In this document: positions 44,065 through 51,166 of the stretch, one piece after another
Position numbering within the stretch: position 1 is the stretch's first letter
Layout: every line of letters begins with the position of its first letter
NCBI GenBank assembly: GCA_964466035.1
Contig: CAYXLR010000013.1
Span: forward strand, 1 to 52,289
Direction: 5' to 3'
DNA: 52,289 bases
Origin: JANQEA01 sp964466035
GTDB lineage: Bacteria; Bipolaricaulota; Bipolaricaulia; UBA7950; UBA9294
The notes under the pieces: generated by a model
Seen by the model: the letters and a program-made list of their open reading frames with translations, nothing else
The model's database searches: none
Told to the model about the DNA's origin: nothing
Program-made: the position numbers and the translations under genes

Positions 44065-45050
44065 TCGGCCTCCACCGGCGGGAGGAAGTCGTTGGTGAAC
44101 GCGGCGAGCGGGTCGATCGCGCGTTCGATCAGCCGGTTCGCGAGCGCCCAGTCGGCGAACCGGACCCAGACGGCCTCCTCCTGGCGGCCCCACCGGTCGA
44201 CGTCCGCGAGCGTCAGGCCGGCGATCCACGCCTGCGAAGCGTAGACGAGCTCCGGATCGAGCTCCGGCGCGTGGTCGAGCAGGATCTCCGCCGCCTCGAT
44301 CGGGTGGAGCGTCGCGCGGGCGTAGCCGCGCGCCAGCGCGCGGAGGAAGCGACGGACCACGTCCGGCCGATCCTTGATCATCCGTTCCCGCGTGATGATC
44401 ACCGGCGTGTAGTAGTCGAGGACCTCGGCGAGCTCCGGGAGCGGCAGGAAGTCGAAGTCGATCCCCTGGAGCTCGGCGTGGATCCCCTGCCAGCCGTAGA
44501 AGACCCAGTAGAAGTCGGCCAGGTCGCGCCGGACGGCGGTGGTGAAGTCGAGCATCCCGATGTTGATCATCGTCACCGTGTCGAAGTCGGCGCCGACCTC
44601 CTCCATCACCGTCCGGATCATCACCGATTCGAGGTCGCTCCCCCATCCGGCGTAGCGGAGGCCCTCGAAGTCCTCGGGACCCGAGATCCCCCGATCGCTC
44701 GGGGCGGCGAAGCCGGACGTGTTGTGCTGGAAGAGCGTCGCGATCGAGACGACCGGGACGTCCTGGGCGCGGGCCATCGTCACGTACTCCTGCATCGAAA
44801 CGCCGAACTCCGATTGGCCGCTCGCGACGAGCGGGATCGACGCCGTCTCGGTCGGCTCGAGGACCTCGACGACGAGCCCCTCATCGGCGAAGTAGCCGAG
44901 CGCCCGCGCGACGAAGATCCCGGTGTGGTTCGTGTTCGGGGTCCAGTCGAGCGCGATCCGAACGGTCTCGGCCTCTTCGGCCGACGCGCTCGCACCGATC
45001 AACAGACAGACAGAGGCGACAAGCAACCAGCGAACGAGTGGGCTACGCAT
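44061..45050 (-). CDS. thiY: Periplasmic binding protein for a thiamine pyrimidine precursor (NMT1/THI5-like)
   Basis: 329 residues with a signal peptide ending SASA. The mature protein starts VRIALDWTPNTNHTGIFVAR, the diagnostic opening of the NMT1/THI5/ThiY family, with LVASGQSEFGVSMQEYVTMA further on and DFYWVFYGWQGIHAE in the middle. ThiY binds formyl-aminopyrimidine or hydroxymethylpyrimidine for import. Its ATG has a very good GAAGGAGGA and overlaps the thiX stop by 8 bp, which suits the need for more binding protein than permease. Confidence 0.92.
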   Translation of the reverse strand: MRSPLVRWLLVASVCLLIGASASAEEAETVRIALDWTPNTNHTGIFVARALGYFADEGLVVEVLEPTETASIPLVASGQSEFGVSMQEYVTMARAQDVPVVSIATLFQHNTSGFAAPSDRGISGPEDFEGLRYAGWGSDLESVMIRTVMEEVGADFDTVTMINIGMLDFTTAVRRDLADFYWVFYGWQGIHAELQGIDFDFLPLPELAEVLDYYTPVIITRERMIKDRPDVVRRFLRALARGYARATLHPIEAAEILLDHAPELDPELVYASQAWIAGLTLADVDRWGRQEEAVWVRFADWALANRLIERAIDPLAAFTNDFLPPVEAE

Positions 45051-45837
45051 GATTCCTCCTTCGAAGCCACGGGGTCAGGACGAAGCCGACGACGTCGACC
45101 GCCTTGAACAGCGCGAAGCTGAGGACCATCACGATCAGGATCGCTCCGAACAGCCGATCGGTCCGGAACGACTGCTGGGCGCGCGTCATGTAGACGCCGA
45201 GACCGAGCGATCCGCCGAGCCATTCCCCGACGATCGCGCCGAGGACGGAGTACGTTGCGGCGATCTTCGCCCCGGCGAGGATCCCCGGAAGCGTCGCCGG
45301 GACGTACAGGTGTCGGTACCGATCGAGCCACGTCGCGCCGAACGTGTCGAGCAGCTCGGCGTACGCCGGGTCGACGGCGCGGAACCCCTCGTAGGTGTTC
45401 ACCGTCAGGGGGAAGAAGCAGACGAACGCCACGACGAGCATCTTGGAGAGCGCGCCGAGGCCGAACCAGATCAGGATCATCGGCGCGATCGCGATCAGCG
45501 GGACCGCCTGCGAAAGGACCAGGTGCGGGTAGATCAGGTCGCGCAAGAGCCGCGAGCGGTGCATCGTCAGGGCGACGGCGACGCCGAGGGCGAGCGCCAT
45601 CCCCAGCCCGGCGAGCGTCTCGACGATCGTCGCGACCGCGTGCCGCCCGAGGAGCGGCGCGTCGCTCGCGATCGCCCGGATCGTGCCGGCCGGCGAGGGG
45701 AGGAGATAGCCGGGGACGCGGAAGATCGAGACGATCGCCTGCCACAGGAGGACGAACAGGAGGAGGCTGAGCAGCCAGCGGGCCGACGGGCCCCAGCGCG
45801 CGGCGGTCCGGGTCGGCGACGCGCTTCGCGGTCTCAT
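45043..45837 (-). CDS. thiX: ABC transporter permease for a thiamine pyrimidine precursor
   Basis: 264 residues with six membrane helices. The permease loop that contacts the ATPase is DTFGATWLDRYRHLYVPATL, followed by PGILAGAKIAATYSVLGAIV. This is the SsuC/TauC/ThiX family. It overlaps thiN by 4 bp and thiY by 8 bp. ThiX identity is based on operon context. Confidence 0.9.
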   Translation of the reverse strand: MRPRSASPTRTAARWGPSARWLLSLLLFVLLWQAIVSIFRVPGYLLPSPAGTIRAIASDAPLLGRHAVATIVETLAGLGMALALGVAVALTMHRSRLLRDLIYPHLVLSQAVPLIAIAPMILIWFGLGALSKMLVVAFVCFFPLTVNTYEGFRAVDPAYAELLDTFGATWLDRYRHLYVPATLPGILAGAKIAATYSVLGAIVGEWLGGSLGLGVYMTRAQQSFRTDRLFGAILIVMVLSFALFKAVDVVGFVLTPWLRRRNHA

Positions 45838-46505
45838 CGGTCTGCCGCTTCCTGCGGCTCCTCGGCCGGCCCGTGGACGACGAGGACGGTCCCCGAGCGG
45901 ACCGCGATCCGAACCGGGAGATCCTCGATCACGTTCGAGATCCCGTGCGCGCTCGCCCGGACGAGCCGCTCGTCGTTCAGGCGATACCGGAGGCCGTCCG
46001 TCCGGACGACGGCCTCTTCGGAGAGCGGGATCAGCGAAACCCGGTCCCCCCCGCGTCCGATCGGCAGCGTGAAGTCGCCCCGGATCAGCCACGCCGTCTC
46101 GCGATCCGCGATCAGCTCGACCCCGACGCCGCGCGCGGCCGCCCGCTCCAGCAGCAGGACGTTCGCCAACGTGTGGTCGATCCGTCCGCCGAAGGCGCCG
46201 AAGACGACGAGCTTCGCCGGAGACAGGCCCAGCGCGTGATCGAGGGCCAGGTCCAGATCGGTGAGGTCCTTGTCCGGCGGGTGGATCTGAACGTCGACGT
46301 CCGATTCCAGGAGTGACGCCTTTTCCTCGTCCGTCAGCGAGTCGAGGTCGCCGATCACGCGATCGACGGGGATCCCCGCGGCGACCGCCTTCGCCCAGGC
46401 GCCGTCGGCCGCGATCACCTGGTCGGCGCGATCGGCGAGCGCGCGCAGGCGCGTCGCGTCACCCCATTCGCCGTTGGCGAGGATCAGAACGGTGTCAACG
46501 TGCAT
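45834..46505 (-). CDS. thiN: Thiamine pyrophosphokinase
   Basis: 223 residues. It converts thiamine plus ATP to thiamine pyrophosphate, the riboswitch ligand. Family motifs: IAADGAWAKAVAAGIPVDRV, IGDLDSLTDEEK, HPPDKDLTDLDLALDHAL and VFGAFGGRIDHTLANVLLL, then a beta-sandwich C-terminus. ATG 46505 lies 10 bases after AAGGAG (46516-46521). On the RNA this AAGGAG can fold back on a CUCCUCC just upstream (about 46522-46535), a possible sequester controlled by the riboswitch. Confidence 0.94.
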   Translation of the reverse strand: MHVDTVLILANGEWGDATRLRALADRADQVIAADGAWAKAVAAGIPVDRVIGDLDSLTDEEKASLLESDVDVQIHPPDKDLTDLDLALDHALGLSPAKLVVFGAFGGRIDHTLANVLLLERAAARGVGVELIADRETAWLIRGDFTLPIGRGGDRVSLIPLSEEAVVRTDGLRYRLNDERLVRASAHGISNVIEDLPVRIAVRSGTVLVVHGPAEEPQEAADR

Positions 46506-46593
46506 TCCCGCAGCGCTCCTTCGTCGGAGGAGGCGGGGAAAGACGGTTCCGATGTGGGGCCGATCGATCTCGGTACAATCGGTGCTGTCGCTC

Positions 46594-46685
46594 GTTCATG
46601 GCTCCCTACGCTGGCATTACCCAGTTCAGGTTCTACGGGTCGAGGTGCCTCCTCCTCTCAGCCCACACCCGTGGGCTCCCCGAAC
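46594..46685 (-). ncRNA. TPP riboswitch (THI element)
   Basis: On the minus strand the conserved TPP-binding elements are in order: GGGCTGAGAGG (CTGAGAGG at 46654-46661), ACCC, then GAACCTGAACTGGGTAATG and CCAGCGTAGGGA (46603-46633). Closing stem GTTC/GAAC with GG/CC next to it joins 46682-46685 with 46594-46597. It precedes thiN by about 90 nt. The downstream hairpin that covers the AAGGAG suggests control at translation, with no clear terminator stem and T-run. Confidence 0.96.
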
Positions 46686-46691
46686 GGCGTC

Positions 46692-46720
46692 ACTGTACAT
46701 CACTCGCCCGAACGACGCAA
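46692..46720 (-). promoter_or_regulatory. Promoter for the thiamine operon
   Basis: On the minus strand: -35 TTGCGT (46715-46720), 17 bp, and -10 TACAGT (46692-46697). Transcription would start near 46685, the first base pair of the riboswitch. Confidence 0.65.
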
Positions 46721-47213
46721 CCTGCGAAGCGATGTCAGCTACCGACGGCAACAGCTTCCACCGTGAAGGACATGAAAGTCAGGAGCAGGGACGCTCAGAA
46801 GAGGGATCATCTCTCGCTGAGCTGCAGAGATCGCCGAGGAGAACCAGTGGTTACGCTCATGAGGCGGGATGGGTCGACCGCGAACCACAAACGATCGATT
46901 CCCCCTCTCCCCTGGTGGGAGAGGGAAGGGTGAGGGGGCGGTACCAGGCGTACGTCACCCCCACCCAACCTCCCCCATCACGAAGGGGGAGGGGAAGATG
47001 AAGGTTCCGGTCGAACAGGATCAACCTCACGCAGCGGCGCCAAGGACGCGGAGAGTGGCAATGGCTTTCGATCCTACAAACGTCCAAGGATGGGGAGGAA
47101 GCGGACAACGCCCGACGCACGGTCCAGCTAGCGCTTCGCGAGGCCTCTGGCGCCGTACCCGACGTTCCTCGTTCCTCTCTGCGTGCTCTGCGTCTTGGCG
47201 AGAGATGCTTCGC
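46721..47213. other. Non-coding stretch with dispersed-repeat character
   Basis: 493 bp with no supportable gene on either strand. It contains the palindromic GC element described separately (46901-46992). Near 47165-47215 is CTCTGCGTGCTCTGCGTCTT, and a related AGAGATCGCCGAGGAGAACC-type string lies near 46825. Both resemble short interspersed repeats seen in many environmental bacterial genomes, but no second full copy is in the window to prove it. Confidence 0.5.
46901..46992. repeat. Palindromic C-rich/G-rich element
   Basis: Two perfect hairpins: CCCTCTCCC arms at 46903-46911 and 46917-46925 (loop CTGGT), and CCTCCCCC arms at 46969-46976 and 46985-46992. Between them GGGTGA and TCACCC can also pair. 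The layout of outer and inner inverted repeats looks like a small non-autonomous element. It could terminate transcription of the aminopeptidase gene. Confidence 0.7.
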
Positions 47214-48281
47214 CTAAGACGGAAGGAAGCTCGTCTTCGGGCCGATCCCGGCGATCGTCTCGGCGATCAGCTTGGCGCAGTTCTCGACGTCACCGAGGTG
47301 GACGATCTCGCCCGGCGAGTGCATGTATCGGCTCGGCACGCCGATCAGTCCGGTCGCCACGCCGGCGCGGGTCACCTGGATCGCGCGGGCGTCGGTCCCG
47401 GTCGGCCGCGGGTAGGCCTGGAGCTGGATCGGGATGTCCTTCGCCTTCGCCGTCTTGACGATCCGCTCGAACAGCGGCGTGTTCACGTTCGGGCCGCGCG
47501 TCACGATCGGGCCGCCGCCCATCTTCGCGTCGCCCACCCGCTTCTTCTCCTTGCCCATCCCGGGCGTGTCGGTCGCGAAGCCGACGTCGACGGCGATCCC
47601 GACCTGCGGGTCGATTCCGAACGCGCTCGTTATCGCCCCACGGACCCCGATCTCCTCCTGGACGGTCGCGACGGCGTAGATCGCCGCCTTCGGCTTCATT
47701 TTCGTTGCGAGCCGCGCCGCCTCGAGGACGACGAACGCGCCGATCCGGTCGTCGAAGCCGCGGGCGGTGACGAGGCCGTTCCGCAGCTCGGCGAACTGGT
47801 AGTCGAGGACGCCGGGGTCGCCGATGTCGACGAGCTTCGAGGCCTCCTCGGCGTCCTTCGCCCCGACGTCGATCCAGAGGTCCTCCATCTTGACGACCTT
47901 CTTCCGGTCGTCGGCGTCGAGGAGGTGGATCGGCTTCCGCCCGACGACGCCGAGGACGATTCCCTTCTTCGTGCGGATCCGGACCCGCTGTCCGGGGAGG
48001 ACCTGGAGGTCCCAGCCGCCGAGCCCGGTGAAGGAAAGGTACCCCTGCTCGTCGATGTGGGTCACCATCAGGCCGATCTCGTCGGCGTGCCCGGCGAGCA
48101 TGATCCGCGGCGACCCCTTCTCGTTGACGACGGCGAACGAGTTGCCGTGCTGGTCGACCCACGTCCGGTCGGCGAACCTGTCGGCCTCCTCGCGCCAGAC
48201 GCGGGACGCCTCCTCCTCGAAGCCGGTCGGGCAGATCGTCTCCATGAATCGCTTGAGGAAATCAAGACGTGCTTTGTGCAT
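47214..48281 (-). CDS. M42-family aminopeptidase (FrvX/TET-like)
   Basis: 355 residues. Metal ligands and catalytic groups are in place: AGHADEIGLMV (His, and Asp of the shared motif), GFDDRIGAFVVLEA (bridging Asp), VATVQEEIGVRGA (general base and metal Glu), VDVGFATDTPG (Asp) and SRYMHSPGEIVHLGDVEN (His). M42 enzymes form dodecameric shells that trim peptides in the cytoplasm. ATG 48281 follows GAGGAGG. A TACACT (48311-48316) may be its -10. The gene diverges from the XRE regulator. Confidence 0.95.
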   Translation of the reverse strand: MHKARLDFLKRFMETICPTGFEEEASRVWREEADRFADRTWVDQHGNSFAVVNEKGSPRIMLAGHADEIGLMVTHIDEQGYLSFTGLGGWDLQVLPGQRVRIRTKKGIVLGVVGRKPIHLLDADDRKKVVKMEDLWIDVGAKDAEEASKLVDIGDPGVLDYQFAELRNGLVTARGFDDRIGAFVVLEAARLATKMKPKAAIYAVATVQEEIGVRGAITSAFGIDPQVGIAVDVGFATDTPGMGKEKKRVGDAKMGGGPIVTRGPNVNTPLFERIVKTAKAKDIPIQLQAYPRPTGTDARAIQVTRAGVATGLIGVPSRYMHSPGEIVHLGDVENCAKLIAETIAGIGPKTSFLPS

Positions 48282-48369
48282 TGCGCCTCCTCTCGGATGT
48301 CGGAGGGCAGAGTGTACCCGGAGCCGCTCGCCCCCTCCATCGGGGAGCGCCGTTGACCGCGCCGGTCTG

Positions 48370-48399
48370 TTGAATTTCGAAATCGTTCTTCGATATACT
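48370..48399 (+). promoter_or_regulatory. Promoter of the XRE-cupin regulator
   Basis: -35 TTGAAT (48370-48375), 18 bp, and -10 TATACT (48394-48399). The start site would be about 48406, only about 3 bases before the ATG, and no Shine-Dalgarno sequence is present. TTTCGAAA (48375-48382) between the boxes is a small palindrome that could be an operator. Confidence 0.6.
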
Positions 48400-48408
48400 G
48401 AATCCACG

Positions 48409-48969
48409 ATGGACGACATCGGCGCGCGGATCCGAGACGCTCGAACGGGCAAGGGGTGGACGCTGGAGACGCTGGCGTCGGAGTCCGGCCTGTCGCCGAG
48501 CTTCCTCTCACAGGTGGAGCGCGGCCTCTCGACGCTGTCGATCGTCTCCCTCGCGTCGATCTGCCGCGCCCTCGACCTTCCGATCGAGTCGCTGTTCGTC
48601 AGCAGCGGGCCGCTCGACCGGCGCGCGCCGGTCGTCACGAAGGCCGACCAGCAGCTGCAGATCCAGATCGGGCGCTCGCCGGTCGCCTACCGGTACCTGT
48701 CTGGCCAGCTTCCGACGTCGCCGATCGAGGAGCTGCTGATCGCCGAGTTCCCGGCCGGATGCCGGCAGGACGAGTCCCAACATCGGGGCGAGGAGCTCGG
48801 ATACGTCCTCGAAGGGCGGCTGACGATCGCCGTCGACGGAACGGAGCACGACCTCGGCGTCGGGGACAGCTATCGGATCGAGGCGTCCCGGCTGCACTCG
48901 TATCGGACCGGGAAGGGACGCGGTGCGCGGGTGTTGATGGCGGTGACCGAGCGGTTCGTCGAGACGTGA
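48409..48969 (+). CDS. XRE-family transcriptional regulator with cupin sensor domain
   Basis: 186 residues. The N-terminal HTH (ARIRDARTGKGWTLETLASE, SGLSPSFLSQVERGLSTLSI) spans about 5-60. The cupin barrel spans about 100-180 (ESQHRGEELGYVLEGRLTIA with the metal-type His and Glu, then GDSYRIEASRLHSYR). HTH-cupin proteins such as PuuR-like regulators sense small molecules, often amines or amino acids. It lies 25 bp before the flavoprotein genes on the same strand, so it probably controls them and itself. Confidence 0.92.
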   Translation: MDDIGARIRDARTGKGWTLETLASESGLSPSFLSQVERGLSTLSIVSLASICRALDLPIESLFVSSGPLDRRAPVVTKADQQLQIQIGRSPVAYRYLSGQLPTSPIEELLIAEFPAGCRQDESQHRGEELGYVLEGRLTIAVDGTEHDLGVGDSYRIEASRLHSYRTGKGRGARVLMAVTERFVET

Positions 48970-48994
48970 GCAGCGGGGAAGGGAGACGCGCGGG

Positions 48995-51166
48995 ATGAGC
49001 AGGATCGAGGGACATCCGATCGTCCGGATCGAACGGGGCGAACCGTTCGCGTTCGCTTTCTCCGGGCGCTCGATCAAGGCGTATCCGGGCGAGATGATCG
49101 CCTCGGCGCTGTTCGCGGCCGGGATCCGGGTCTTCGGCCACCATCCCCGCGACGGCGCGCCGCAGGGGATCTACTGCGCCAACGGCCAATGCGCGCAGTG
49201 CCTCGTCCTCGCCGACGGCGTCCCGGTCAAGGCGTGCATGACCCCGGCGAGACCCGGGATGCGCGTCGAGCCGGTCGACGGTCTGCCCGAGCTTCCGCCG
49301 ATCGATCGCGTCCCCGAAATGCGGGAGGTCGAGACGATCGCCGTCCCGGTGCTGATCCTCGGCGGCGGGCCGGCCGGGCTGTCGGCGGCGATCGAGCTCG
49401 GCTCGCGCGGGATCGAAACGCTGCTCGTCGACGACAAGGACCGGCTCGGCGGGAAGCTCGTCCTCCAGACGCACCGCTTCTTCGGCTCGATCCACGCCGT
49501 CTACGCCGGGACGCGGGGGATCGACATCGGCACGCGCCTGGCGCGCGAGGTCGACGGGCTCGACTCGGTCGACGTCTGGCTGAACAGTACCGCGCTCGCC
49601 GTCTTCTCCGACAAGAAGGTCGGGGTCCTCCGCGGCGATCGCTACGTCCTCGTCGAGCCGGAGGCCCTGTTGGTCGCCACCGGCGCGCGGGAGAAGTCGC
49701 TCGTCTTCGACGGGAACACGCTCCCCGGCGTCTACGGCGCCGGCGCGTTCCAGACGCTCGTCAACCGCGACCTCGTCCGCGCCGCCGATCGGCTGTTCAT
49801 CGTCGGCGGCGGAAACGTCGGCCTGATCGCCGGCTACCACGCGCTGCAGGCCGGGATCGACGTCGTCGGCCTCGTCGAGGCGCTCCCCGAGTGCGGCGGG
49901 TACAAGGTCCACCGCGACAAGCTGGCGCGGATGGGCGTGCCGATCTACACCTCGCACACGATCCTCAGCGCCAACGGGACCGACGGGGTCGAGTCGGTGA
50001 CGATCGCCCGGGTCGACGAGGGGTTCCGACCGATCGCCGGCACCGAGCGCTCGTACGGCTGCGACACGGTGCTGATCGCCGTCGGCCTCGATCCGGTCGA
50101 CGAGTTCTACGAGGCGGCCCGGCGGTTCGAGCTTCCCGTCTTCGCCGCCGGCGACGCCGAGGAGATCGCCGAGGCGTCGGCCGCCATCTTCTCCGGCAAG
50201 ATCCAAGGGCTCGAGATCGCCCGCCACCTCGGCGCCACGGACGAAAGCGTGCCGGACGACTGGCGGACGACGTCCGAGATCCTCAAGTCGAAGCCTGGCC
50301 GGACGATCGATCGGGCGATTCGCCAGGGCGAATCGCCTGAGGCGAACGGTTCCGCGGGAACCGTTCGCCCGGTTCTGCACTGTAGCCAGGAGATCCCGTG
50401 CAACCCGTGCACGTCGGTCTGCCCGCAGGGGCTGATCCGCATCGACGAGGACGACATCCGGAAGACGCCCGAGTTCCTCGGCGAGCGGCTCGGAAAGGAA
50501 TGCATTGGCTGCGAGCGGTGCGTCACGGTCTGTCCGGGACTGGCGATCACGCTCGTCGACCGCCGCGACGACCCGGAGCGCCCGATCGTGACGATCCCGT
50601 TCGAGTACGCGCCGGAGCGGATCGCGGTCGGCGACCAGGTGGACGTCCTCGACGCGGTCGGCGACCTCCTCGGCTCCGTCCCGGTCGTCGAGGTGAAGGC
50701 GATCGAGGCGAACGACCGGACGGTCCTCGTGAAGGTGCGCGCGCCGGGAGGGATCGCGGAGCGGATCGCGGGGATCCGGGTCCAGGAATCCTGGGTCGGA
50801 GAACCACTGCCGGAAGCGGTCGAGCCGATCCGCGACACCGACATCGTCTGCCGGTGCGAGCGGGTGACCGCGGGGGAGATCCGTGAACTGATCCGCTCCG
50901 GTCTCCGCGACGTGAACGAGATCAAGACCATGACTCGGGCGGGGATGGGCGCTTGTGGCGGGAAGACGTGTAGCACCCTCATCCTCCGGCTGTTTCGCGA
51001 GGAAGGTGTCCCGTTCGACGAGGTCACGGAGAACGTGCCGCGTCCGCTCTTCGTCGAGGTCCCGTTCGCCAGCTTTGCCGGCTGCGTCTCGAACGCGGAA
51101 GGGACCGATTCGTTCGAGCCGGGCAGAGAATCCTCCGGATTCTCTCGGTTGGAGGGGCGGTCGTGA
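48995..51166 (+). CDS. Multi-cluster iron-sulfur FAD/NAD(P) oxidoreductase, amine/amino-acid dehydrogenase subunit A type
   Basis: 723 residues. Domains in order: a [2Fe-2S] ferredoxin-like domain (about 15-95; CANGQCAQC plus Cys in VKACMTP); an FAD/NAD(P) oxidoreductase (ILGGGPAGLSAA near 120, ATGAREKSLVF near 227, second Rossmann IVGGGNVGLIAG near 270); two [4Fe-4S] motifs (C-x5-C-x2-C-x3-CP near 462 and CIGCERCVTVCP near 503); and a BFD-like [2Fe-2S] domain (CRCERVTAGEIRELI, GMGACGGKTCSTL, about 620-665). This is the alpha subunit layout of sarcosine oxidase, opine oxidase, HcnB and dye-linked proline dehydrogenase complexes. Two hairpin elements lie in frame within it. The GTGA overlap couples it to the DAO-type subunit. 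Confidence 0.9.
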   Translation: MSRIEGHPIVRIERGEPFAFAFSGRSIKAYPGEMIASALFAAGIRVFGHHPRDGAPQGIYCANGQCAQCLVLADGVPVKACMTPARPGMRVEPVDGLPELPPIDRVPEMREVETIAVPVLILGGGPAGLSAAIELGSRGIETLLVDDKDRLGGKLVLQTHRFFGSIHAVYAGTRGIDIGTRLAREVDGLDSVDVWLNSTALAVFSDKKVGVLRGDRYVLVEPEALLVATGAREKSLVFDGNTLPGVYGAGAFQTLVNRDLVRAADRLFIVGGGNVGLIAGYHALQAGIDVVGLVEALPECGGYKVHRDKLARMGVPIYTSHTILSANGTDGVESVTIARVDEGFRPIAGTERSYGCDTVLIAVGLDPVDEFYEAARRFELPVFAAGDAEEIAEASAAIFSGKIQGLEIARHLGATDESVPDDWRTTSEILKSKPGRTIDRAIRQGESPEANGSAGTVRPVLHCSQEIPCNPCTSVCPQGLIRIDEDDIRKTPEFLGERLGKECIGCERCVTVCPGLAITLVDRRDDPERPIVTIPFEYAPERIAVGDQVDVLDAVGDLLGSVPVVEVKAIEANDRTVLVKVRAPGGIAERIAGIRVQESWVGEPLPEAVEPIRDTDIVCRCERVTAGEIRELIRSGLRDVNEIKTMTRAGMGACGGKTCSTLILRLFREEGVPFDEVTENVPRPLFVEVPFASFAGCVSNAEGTDSFEPGRESSGFSRLEGRS
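50314..50369. repeat. Pair of perfect hairpins inside the flavoprotein coding sequence
   Basis: GGCGATTCGCC (50314-50324) with its complement at 50327-50337, loop AG; then GGCGAACGGTTCC (50341-50353) with its complement at 50357-50369, loop GCG. They encode the in-frame peptide AIRQGESPEANGSAGTVR in a linker between the oxidoreductase and the [4Fe-4S] domain. Confidence 0.9.
51125..51145. repeat. Hairpin near the 3' end of the flavoprotein gene
   Basis: AGAGAATCC (51125-51133) and its complement (51137-51145), loop TCC. It encodes part of the non-conserved C-terminal tail GRESSGFSRL, after the last recognisable domain. Confidence 0.8.
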
